A stretch of 6,637 bases of DNA from Bdellovibrio sp. (GTDB lineage: Bacteria > Bdellovibrionota > UBA1018): assembly GCA_016213345.1 (NCBI GenBank), contig JACRAO010000253.1:1-6637 (forward strand). The letters run 5' to 3'. The notes beneath the pieces were generated by a model. The model saw nothing but the letters and a program-made list of their open reading frames with translations. It made no database searches and was not told the DNA's origin. Positions 1-5,644 of the stretch are shown here, in pieces. The position numbers were made by a program, and so were the translations under genes. Position 1 is the stretch's first letter. The number at the start of each line of letters is the position of its first letter.

Positions 1-706
1 CTTTTGCTTCGGAAATGGGGAACGGCTTGTTATAAGAGGGCAAAATATTTTTAAATATCTCTACGGGTGCTAAAAAACCAGGCAGGGCCAAAGCCGTCCT
101 TGCTAAAAGAGCTCCTTTTCCTTTATCAAAAAGAACCTGATTTTGTTTAGCAAGGTCATCAAACACCAAATAGAGAGGTGTTCGTCCCTGTTGGATTTCC
201 TTTTCACCTAAAGCTTGATTAATTATTTTTTCGGTTTTTTTATCCATAAAGACAGTTTTTTTGAACTTACTCAATAAGGATCGGACATTGTGAAAAAATT
301 TTAGTTTTTGAAATGACCATTCAAATTCGTTTATATTTTGACTTAAGGAATAGAAAATCCCAACAATTGCTCCCATTTCGGTCCCAATAATTGCTCCTAT
401 GGGTATTTTTGCTTCTTCGAGTGCTTTTAAAATTCCTATGTACGAAAATCCCCTAGCAAGGCCCGGTCCAAAAACAAGAACAAGGGGTCTGACTCGAATG
501 GGCTCAGGACCGTATGCCTCCTTTTTGGGTTCATCGGCTTTAGGACCGTATAGATCTTGTGGACCATAAATTTCAGACGTTTTAGTTTTTTCATCTTGTG
601 CTGGAGCAATTGGAGAGGGTGTGCTTTCTCTTTTTAAGGTACTACACGAAGAACATAAAAATAAAATAAAGTAAAAAAAAATAAAGACTATTCTTCTTTT
701 TGCCAA
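1..706 (-). CDS. Patatin-like lipoprotein, probable pseudoenzyme (3' end outside window)
   Basis: 235 codons are visible and the C-terminus lies beyond the left edge. The only credible start is TTG at 706-704: it has AAGGAG 11 bases upstream and no ATG, GTG or other TTG lies in frame before the patatin domain. The product begins MAKRR, then a hydrophobic stretch (about residues 6-17) and a lipobox-like CSSC, so it is probably a lipoprotein, although the lipobox is not ideal. A Pro/Lys/Glu-rich linker with three YGP motifs (residues 47-67) leads into a patatin domain starting near residue 75. Its oxyanion-loop region reads GPGLARG (80-86) where active patatins have GGGxRG. The nucleophile elbow reads GTEMGA (108-113) instead of GxSxG, so Glu110 replaces the catalytic Ser. 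Near 222-230, LPSYNKPFP aligns with the usual DGxxxNPxP, so the catalytic Asp also seems lost. The fold call is firm; loss of lipase activity is inferred. It overlaps tlyA by 19 bases and is probably co-transcribed with it. Confidence 0.82.
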   Translation of the reverse strand, partial: MAKRRIVFIFFYFILFLCSSCSTLKRESTPSPIAPAQDEKTKTSEIYGPQDLYGPKADEPKKEAYGPEPIRVRPLVLVFGPGLARGFSYIGILKALEEAKIPIGAIIGTEMGAIVGIFYSLSQNINEFEWSFQKLKFFHNVRSLLSKFKKTVFMDKKTEKIINQALGEKEIQQGRTPLYLVFDDLAKQNQVLFDKGKGALLARTALALPGFLAPVEIFKNILPSYNKPFPISEAK

Positions 707-1422
707 TGTATAAAAAACTCCTTGTTGCCCTTAGCTCCTGTAATGGGAGATTCTATCAAGTTAATAGCCTTTAAGCTATGGGATTTACAGAAACAAATAA
801 CACGATCTAAAACCTCGTTTTGGTCCTTTTCCAGTCTGACTATGCCCCCTTTTCCTATCTTACCTTTTCCTACCTCAAACTGTGGTTTTACTAAAGTAAT
901 CCAATCTGTTTTTACATGTGAGAACTGGATCAGTGACGGTATAATTTTCTCTAAGGAGATAAAAGAAACATCTATCGTAATAACGTCTACTGTTTCACCA
1001 ATGTCTTGCCAATTTAACAATCTTGCGTTTTTTCTTTCTAAAAGTACAACTCTAGGGTCTTGTCTCAATTTCCAATTCATTTGCCCGTATCCGACGTCTA
1101 CGGCAAAAACCTTGGTGGCGTTTCTCGAAAGTAAAACCTCTGTAAAACCTCCTGTAGAAGCTCCAACATCTAAGGCGACCCTTCCATCTGCTGAAACCTG
1201 AAACCGATCAAGTGCGTGTGATAATTTGATCCCCCCTCTTGATACGAAAGAATGCTCTAAAGCCCGAATGCGTATTTGCGCCTCTTGTGAAACCAGCTGC
1301 CCTGGTTTTGCTACGGGTTGATCGTTTGCTAAAATCTGATTACTGTATATGAGCGCTTGTGCTTTTTGTCTACTCTCAACCAATCCCAGCTCCACAAGCA
1401 ATAAATCTATGCGTTTTTTCAT
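688..1422 (-). CDS. tlyA: TlyA family rRNA (cytidine-2'-O)-methyltransferase
   Basis: A complete 244-residue protein. Family members use S-adenosylmethionine to 2'-O-methylate cytidines in rRNA (C1920 of 23S; longer type II enzymes also C1409 of 16S). The short length at both ends fits the 23S-only type I, but this is inference. An S4 RNA-binding domain spans residues 1-60, followed by RGGIKL (62-67) and the SAM-binding loop DVGASTGGF (85-93). The FtsJ-like catalytic tetrad K-D-K-E can be read as Lys66, Asp151 (TIDVSF), Lys179 (VKPQFE) and Glu235 (GNKEF). I chose ATG at 1422 because family members start MKKRxD; an in-frame TTG at 1434 would add four residues. Neither start has a strong ribosome binding site. 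It diverges from xseB and leads into the patatin-like gene. Older annotations call this family hemolysin A; nothing in the sequence supports that role. Confidence 0.95.
   Translation of the reverse strand: MKKRIDLLLVELGLVESRQKAQALIYSNQILANDQPVAKPGQLVSQEAQIRIRALEHSFVSRGGIKLSHALDRFQVSADGRVALDVGASTGGFTEVLLSRNATKVFAVDVGYGQMNWKLRQDPRVVLLERKNARLLNWQDIGETVDVITIDVSFISLEKIIPSLIQFSHVKTDWITLVKPQFEVGKGKIGKGGIVRLEKDQNEVLDRVICFCKSHSLKAINLIESPITGAKGNKEFFIHWQKEE
718..723 (-). promoter_or_regulatory. Ribosome binding site AAGGAG for the patatin-like gene
   Basis: AAGGAG on the minus strand lies 11 bases before the TTG start at 706. It decides the start of the patatin-like lipoprotein. The site sits inside tlyA, in the Lys-Glu codons of the conserved GNKEF motif, so the GAG for the putative catalytic Glu235 is also part of the Shine-Dalgarno sequence of the next gene. 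Confidence 0.6.
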
Positions 1423-1532
1423 GTTATTCAGCAAAGAAAATAAATAGCATTTCTTTGGTCAACATAAAATATGATTTTGGGCAGTGTATGTTTGCTTTAA
1501 ATATCATATAGTTATACCAGTAAAGCACAATA

Positions 1533-1567
1533 ATCTAACTGGCTCAGATAACAGTTGCCTGTTAGAT
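1533..1567. repeat. Imperfect inverted repeat upstream of xseB
   Basis: Arms 1533-1543 and 1557-1567 are complementary at 10 of 11 positions (ATCTAACTGGC against GCCTGTTAGAT, one central T-T mismatch), around a 13-base loop. A second, mutually exclusive hairpin is possible: TAACAG (1549-1554) with CTGTTA (1559-1564) and a TTGC loop. The element ends 22 bases before the xseB start and has no T-run on either side, so it does not look like an intrinsic terminator. It could be an operator or a 5' leader hairpin. The rest of the divergent gap (1423-1532) is AT-rich and holds no promoter that I can defend; TATAGT at 1507-1512 resembles a -10 box but lacks a -35 partner. Confidence 0.5.
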
Positions 1568-1589
1568 AAAGTAATAATAAATAATAAAG

Positions 1590-1841
1590 ATGCCAGATAT
1601 AAATGAATTAAACTTTGAAGAGGCTCTTGAAAAATTACAAGCCACTGTGAAAAAACTTGAAAGTGGAGAACTTAGTCTAGAGCAATCCCTTGCCTGTTTT
1701 GAAGATGGAATAAAACTCACCAAGCATTGCCAATCAAAACTATTACAAGCCGAACAAAAAGTAGAAATTCTCATGCAAAATGGAATACAAGACGGAAAGT
1801 TGAATATCAAACCATTTTCTGTAGACCCTAAGGACTTGTGA
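1590..1841 (+). CDS. xseB: Exodeoxyribonuclease VII small subunit
   Basis: An 83-residue protein, the normal size for XseB. The small subunit forms helical hairpins that coat the extended helical arms of XseA in exonuclease VII, which degrades single-stranded DNA to oligonucleotides in repair and recombination. The family core is clear: FEEALEKLQATVKKLESGEL (residues 9-28), then LSLEQSLACFEDGIKL and a second helix ending in AEQKVEIL (54-61). The C-terminal 20 residues form a variable tail. The start is the first ATG of the frame; only a weak purine-rich sequence (AATAAAG) precedes it. The large-subunit gene xseA is not adjacent. Neither are ispA or dxs, which often follow xseB, although tlyA, another frequent member of that cluster, lies divergently next door. 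Confidence 0.95.
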   Translation: MPDINELNFEEALEKLQATVKKLESGELSLEQSLACFEDGIKLTKHCQSKLLQAEQKVEILMQNGIQDGKLNIKPFSVDPKDL

Positions 1842-1848
1842 TAAAAAA

Positions 1849-1916
1849 ACAGTAATCTGTTCCCAGTTACAGTTACGGTCACCGTTGACAGGACAGTCTA
1901 CTGTTACAGAACTGTC
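1849..1916. repeat. Cluster of small inverted repeats after xseB
   Basis: The spacer after xseB holds overlapping hairpins. GACAGT (1892-1897) pairs with ACTGTC (1911-1916) and encloses CTG-TTA-CAG (1901-1909). GTCA (1878-1881) pairs with TGAC (1886-1889) around CCGT, and ACGGTCACCGT (1875-1885) is itself palindromic. ACAGT at 1849-1853 can also pair with 1911-1915, which would close the whole block as one irregular stem. GTTAC occurs three times (1866-1870, 1872-1876, 1903-1907). No T-run follows, so it is not a classic intrinsic terminator. It could be a factor-dependent or structured terminator, an mRNA 3' end or a protein-binding site. Nothing coding is seen between 1842 and 2040. Confidence 0.4.
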
Positions 1917-1949
1917 TATTGCACATCATCTTTCCACATGTAAAAAAGA

Positions 1950-1981
1950 TTGACAATAATATTTAATCACTTTCCTTAAAA
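1950..1981 (+). promoter_or_regulatory. Possible promoter for the lytic transglycosylase gene
   Basis: A perfect TTGACA -35 hexamer lies at 1950-1955. The -10 region is poor: TCCTTA falls at the ideal 17-base spacing and TTAAAA (1976-1981) at 20 bases. Transcription from here would begin near 1985, which would leave a very short leader for the ATG at 1993 but a normal one for the ATG at 2041. The call rests mainly on the -35 match. Confidence 0.3.
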
Positions 1982-2040
1982 ATCAATAGGTTATGTGTAA
2001 TATTCTTTGGCAAGGATTTTGCACACTTATTAGTAAGGAT

Positions 2041-3438
2041 ATGTGGTTTACAAGATTGAAAACTATAATTTCGTTTTTTATGATTTGTAATTATATTACT
2101 GTATATGTGTTTGCAGCCGCAGACCACCCCATTGCCTGGAAAGACATGGAAGATCTTGATTTGCGCGATATTTTAAGATCACAATATCTCTCAAGTGCAA
2201 ATTTATACTACACACAACACAGCATAAATGATTTTCACAAAGCTCTTTATGATACAGAAGCCAAAACCAATAAAGAATTTACAATGCCAGAACCACTTCT
2301 ACATGCGGTCGAATTTTGGCTAAAAATCTATACACAATACTCAACTCAACAGGTGATAATTTTTGACAAGAGGCATCCAGACCTAATATATGAAGTTTCA
2401 GATTTTAGGGATCTCTATCAGACATCAAAAACACTAGCTGCCTATGAAATAACTCTGGACAGAGTTGTGAACCGAAAATTGAATCATTACAAACAAACTT
2501 TTCAGAGTTTAATTTATAAGAAAATGAATAAAATAAAAAAATATACCCAGGCCGAACAAGCTGTTTTAGCGACCATTAAAAACTCTTATCACAAACATAA
2601 CTTATTTGAGTTTTCTAAAAACATTAAGACTCAAATTGGTCAGCGCGATAATGTAATTAAGGGTTTACTAGCAGCAGAATTGTTTTTTCCAAAAATGGAA
2701 CAAATCTTTAGATCTCAAAACCTAAATGAAGATCTAGTAAGATTAAGTCTTGTAGAAAGTTCTTTTAACCTAAAAGCCGTCTCCAGCGCAGATGCCGTGG
2801 GGGTTTGGCAGTTTTTAAAAAGATCAGGCGCCGAGTATCTAAGAATTGACCCAACATATAATATCGACGAAAGACTGTCTCCACTAAAATCCACACTGGC
2901 CGCCGCTAAGCTTTTAAAAAGAAACTACAAACTCTTAAAAAACTGGCCATTAACCATAACCTCTTATCACCATGGTCTTAAAAATTTACGCCCTTTTATA
3001 AAACGAACAACTGCTTCTCGTTCTACAGAAAAAATCATATTCGACTTATGCCGATCAAACTCTCCTCTTGGGTGGGCCAGTCAAAACTATTATGCTGAAT
3101 TTTTAGCCCTTTTGAGAGCTGAGAAATATAAACATTTATTTTATGGAGTTGTTCCAACCATAAAAAACTCAAATCACTTCTTTTTTCATCAACTTACTAA
3201 AAAAACTTCTGCAGTCGATATTGCTTATAAATCTGGAATTTCGCTTCAAGAGTTTCATTTATTAAATCCTGATGTAAAAAAATTGCAAACCAAATTGCCT
3301 AAAGGTTTTTGGGTTGCAATTTTTGACCCCCAAATAGACAATTTGGATTTTTTTACAAAAAACCACTCTGTGCGATTAACGCAATTCAGACGGTCCCAGA
3401 ACGTTAACAATACCGGAAGAACTCAACACAAGCTTTGA
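2041..3438 (+). CDS. MltD-type lytic transglycosylase (GH23) with LysM-like C-terminus
   Basis: A 465-residue protein that should cleave the MurNAc-GlcNAc bond of peptidoglycan non-hydrolytically in the periplasm. ATG at 2041 gives a clean signal peptide (MWFTRLK, a hydrophobic core, then VFAAA near residues 23-27). An upstream in-frame ATG at 1993 would add 16 residues and bury it; neither has a well-spaced ribosome binding site, AAGGA ending one base before 2041. Residues 28-200 are a charged, probably helical region that I do not recognise. The SLT domain covers about 215-325: catalytic Glu239 in LVESSFN, GVWQF (254-258), DERLSP (276-281), and SYHHG (308-312) at the usual AYNxG motif. Residues 380-427 look like a degenerate LysM. 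A gene symbol such as mltD would overstate the match. The last 21 codons overlap antisense with the end of the next gene. Confidence 0.88.
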   Translation: MWFTRLKTIISFFMICNYITVYVFAAADHPIAWKDMEDLDLRDILRSQYLSSANLYYTQHSINDFHKALYDTEAKTNKEFTMPEPLLHAVEFWLKIYTQYSTQQVIIFDKRHPDLIYEVSDFRDLYQTSKTLAAYEITLDRVVNRKLNHYKQTFQSLIYKKMNKIKKYTQAEQAVLATIKNSYHKHNLFEFSKNIKTQIGQRDNVIKGLLAAELFFPKMEQIFRSQNLNEDLVRLSLVESSFNLKAVSSADAVGVWQFLKRSGAEYLRIDPTYNIDERLSPLKSTLAAAKLLKRNYKLLKNWPLTITSYHHGLKNLRPFIKRTTASRSTEKIIFDLCRSNSPLGWASQNYYAEFLALLRAEKYKHLFYGVVPTIKNSNHFFFHQLTKKTSAVDIAYKSGISLQEFHLLNPDVKKLQTKLPKGFWVAIFDPQIDNLDFFTKNHSVRLTQFRRSQNVNNTGRTQHKL

Positions 3439-5577
3439 AAACAGCACTGTTCCCTCCTTGTTTTCAATACTACATAAATTAACGCCCTCGGGTACTTCGA
3501 TCGAAATAAATCTTGGTGACTTAGCTTCTAAAGGTCTATTTGTTTCTAAGGAGTCTTCTTCAGAAATAGTGTAACTCTCTGGTAAAACAGGGGGATCTAC
3601 CATTAACGGAAAAAGTTTTGGTAACGGTGCAGAATTTTCATATTGTCGAATCAAAGAAGGAAGTGCTCCAATAACAACTCCACTAACAGCACTGACTACG
3701 CCTTCTACCTGATTTATCCATTTTCTTATTTGTTTATGGTGAAAATGAAATAAAACTAGCTCTCTAACGGAATCAAAAGAAATCCTATGCCTATGAGTGT
3801 ATCCATGCTTGTCTTCTGTTTCTAAATAAAGTGGATAATCCTTCATGAAGTAAACTGCTTTTAATTCAAATTCGCCGTCTGTTTTTGAAATTGTATTTTT
3901 TCTTTCTTGTCCTACAACTTTGATACTAATTTCCCGCAACCCACGCAACTCCCTTGCGCTTCCGTCACTAACCTTCCCAGTAAATGAAAGAATTTGAGGC
4001 AGTCCCAAATCAAGTCTTGTGGCATACTGTGCGATAACAGGTGTGGCGACACCCATGCTCACTTCTTTTTCGTGTCTTAAGTAAATTAAATGTGCCCCGG
4101 GTTCAACATTGAGAAAAACATAATTTCTGTTTGACTGAACATTATCTGATGAAACCATTTGATTTGTTTTTTCGTCTAAATAAATAGGCGCTTCTGCTCT
4201 CCCAGAAAACTCAACCAAATATCCAGCGGGCACCTTGCCAAACACAATGCCTGCGCTTTCTTGTAACGGAATATTAATTAATTTTGCTAAAAATAGAGCT
4301 GTGTTTTTTGAAAGAAGCAAAACTGCATTACTCTCACTAGTTTGATCTAATGTGCTTTGGCTAAAGTTCCACCAACTCAAAGTATCCCAATAATATGGAG
4401 TGTGCGATGCAATCCACTTGGATTGGTCCTTACATCTACCGCCTTCGTGTGAAAAAATCCGACTCTTTGCATAAAAATGACTATGACCAGAATCGAAAGC
4501 CTCATATACTTTAGTGTCTAAGTTTTCATCTTCTTGCAGCTCTCCATTTACACATGCTCTGTTTTCATTTTCTTCTGTGCGTTTTTTGCCTTTTTTGTTA
4601 TCTGACTTATCTGGTAAAATTCCATCATTTTTATTGGGCACATCTTGTTTATGTTGTGAGTACTCAGGTGGCGGTGACTTAACTGGATATTCAATATTCT
4701 GCCTGGCATTATTTTGAATACTCAATTGTGAAAGCAAGGGGAGGCTAACAGAAAAACCACTGTCTATGGGTGTCGTATTGCTTTTTGCAACCACAGACTT
4801 ATTAGCCAAATTGCCCACATGTGGTTCTGTTTGATGATCTATTACATTGTTAACTCTATATTCTGGTACCCTTTGCTGCTCCTTTTTTTTAGCAACAATC
4901 GGAAAATTGGAGTTGCTACTGAAATTATTGAAAAATTTATCGCTTGGTTTCTTGTTTTCAGTGTCTTGCTTGTTGTTAATTATATTTGTAATTGAACTTG
5001 GGATTGTATTTTGGATTGTATTTGAAATTATTTTGGGGATTGCTTTGGAAATTACATTTGGCATGATACTTATGGTTGGTTTAGGGATTATTTTTGGAAC
5101 CACTTTCGGAGTCGCATTTGGGTTTGTGTGTGAAATCAGAGTAGCCAACGCATGACTCGTCTCATCGTGAGTATTCACAGCCAAGATAAACTTGGTGCGT
5201 AGCAATTTATAAACAGACAATAGCTTTTGCTGTTCTGTTTGCTCTACCGCAGCAGCGCTTTGAGTAATTATTTTGTCAAATTTTTGTAACTTTATATGAT
5301 GTACTTGTTTACTAATCTTTTTTATTAATCGTATTGGTGTAATCTTTGTTTTAATTTCTGGATATATAGTCGCACTTGCTATTTGTGTTTGATCAAAATT
5401 AAATTTGGCGTCTTTCCACCAAAAGACTTGTTTTAGATCTATGCTTACGCTTTGTGTCCGATTGATTGTATGAACTTGTTTGGCTAAAAATAAGCAGAAA
5501 AAAGCGCCTAAAAATAGCGAAATACTGATCAAATATGTGAACGCTCGATCATTTCTATGAGCAAACACACGCACCAT
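3376..5577 (-). CDS. Single-pass membrane protein with tetrapeptide repeat and beta-sandwich-like domains, function unknown
   Basis: 733 codons that I cannot assign to a named family. A membrane segment (residues 14-33) follows a positively charged N-terminus, so the rest probably faces the periplasm. In order: a charged region (40-150); a period-4 tandem repeat (156-199); a long Asn/Ser/Lys/Pro-rich, probably disordered linker (200-340); a Trp/His-rich stretch (362-404) with possibly paired Cys342 and Cys382; and two segments with the glycine and beta pattern of carboxypeptidase regulatory-like domains (443-525 and 529-600). In these FGKVPAGYLVEF and FLNVEPGAHLIYL, then FTGKVSD and SKTDGEFELKAVYF, are typical. 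A hydrophobic stretch (624-642) follows, then a C-terminal tail. ATG at 5577 directly abuts AAGG, so GTG at 5568 (9-base spacing) is a plausible alternative start. Its 3' end overlaps the transglycosylase gene. An envelope-spanning or surface-anchoring role is only a guess. Confidence 0.8.
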   Translation of the reverse strand: MVRVFAHRNDRAFTYLISISLFLGAFFCLFLAKQVHTINRTQSVSIDLKQVFWWKDAKFNFDQTQIASATIYPEIKTKITPIRLIKKISKQVHHIKLQKFDKIITQSAAAVEQTEQQKLLSVYKLLRTKFILAVNTHDETSHALATLISHTNPNATPKVVPKIIPKPTISIMPNVISKAIPKIISNTIQNTIPSSITNIINNKQDTENKKPSDKFFNNFSSNSNFPIVAKKKEQQRVPEYRVNNVIDHQTEPHVGNLANKSVVAKSNTTPIDSGFSVSLPLLSQLSIQNNARQNIEYPVKSPPPEYSQHKQDVPNKNDGILPDKSDNKKGKKRTEENENRACVNGELQEDENLDTKVYEAFDSGHSHFYAKSRIFSHEGGRCKDQSKWIASHTPYYWDTLSWWNFSQSTLDQTSESNAVLLLSKNTALFLAKLINIPLQESAGIVFGKVPAGYLVEFSGRAEAPIYLDEKTNQMVSSDNVQSNRNYVFLNVEPGAHLIYLRHEKEVSMGVATPVIAQYATRLDLGLPQILSFTGKVSDGSARELRGLREISIKVVGQERKNTISKTDGEFELKAVYFMKDYPLYLETEDKHGYTHRHRISFDSVRELVLFHFHHKQIRKWINQVEGVVSAVSGVVIGALPSLIRQYENSAPLPKLFPLMVDPPVLPESYTISEEDSLETNRPLEAKSPRFISIEVPEGVNLCSIENKEGTVLFSKLVLSSSGIVNVLGPSELR
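3435..3467. repeat. 9-base inverted repeat at the transglycosylase stop codon
   Basis: TTGAAAACA (3435-3443) and TGTTTTCAA (3459-3467) are perfect inverted arms around a 15-base loop, and the TGA stop of the transglycosylase lies within the left arm. It could end or stabilise the plus-strand mRNA. However, the stem is AT-rich, no T-run follows, and the same bases encode the membrane protein on the other strand. A 9-base match of this kind could arise by chance. Confidence 0.25.
4981..5112 (-). repeat. Eleven tandem 12-base / tetrapeptide units in the membrane protein
   Basis: Residues 156-199 of the 733-residue protein read as 11 consecutive four-residue units of the form (I/V/T/M)-(P/S/T)-(K/N)-(small or aliphatic). 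Examples are TPKV, VPKI, IPKP, MPNV, ISKA, IPKI, ISNT and IPSS. The DNA shows the matching degenerate 12-base period (recurring GGATT and ATTTGG blocks on the plus strand), so the tract probably grew by slippage and then diverged. Its position right after the membrane-proximal region suits an extended spacer. Confidence 0.75.
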
Positions 5578-5607
5578 CCTTGGTTTTAAAATACTTCCTT
5601 AGTTATT

Positions 5608-5635
5608 ATGATAACAAGGTTCAAAAAATATGCAA
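5608..5635 (-). promoter_or_regulatory. Possible promoter for the 733-residue membrane protein gene
   Basis: On the minus strand TTGCAT (5635-5630) and TATCAT (5613-5608, five of six to TATAAT) are 16 bases apart. The -10 box lies within a palindrome, GTTAT-TATG-ATAAC (5602-5615), which could be an operator. It sits 31 bases before the ATG of the membrane protein gene, in the gap after the 101-codon ORF. The -35 match is poor. Confidence 0.3.
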
Positions 5636-5644
5636 TATAGTAAT

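Noticed and set aside
722..1201. A 159-codon plus-strand ORF
   Set aside because: It lies wholly antisense to tlyA, whose motifs are all intact, and its translation shows no family pattern.
688..1422. Calling tlyA a hemolysin
   Set aside because: The S4 domain, SAM motif and K-D-K-E tetrad identify an rRNA methyltransferase; the hemolysin name is historical.
1437..1462. A minus-strand promoter for tlyA using TTGACC (1462-1457) and TATTTT
   Set aside because: The spacing is only 14 bases, too short for a standard sigma-70 promoter.
1562..1882. A 106-codon minus-strand ORF
   Set aside because: It is the antisense shadow of xseB, which is a clear family match.
3435..3467. An intrinsic terminator between the convergent genes
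   Set aside because: The inverted repeat is AT-rich with a 15-base loop and no following T-run, so it is listed only as a repeat, not as a terminator.
4514..4717. A 67-codon plus-strand ORF, rich in Ser, Phe and Leu
   Set aside because: It is antisense to the low-complexity linker of the membrane protein; the composition is what the reverse complement of Lys/Glu-rich codons gives.
4847..5155. A 102-codon plus-strand ORF that looks like a very hydrophobic multi-pass membrane peptide
   Set aside because: Its hydrophobic periodicity is the reverse complement of the 12-base repeat encoding the Pro/Lys/Ile tetrapeptides. The sense frame is longer, starts with a membrane anchor and contains plausible domains.
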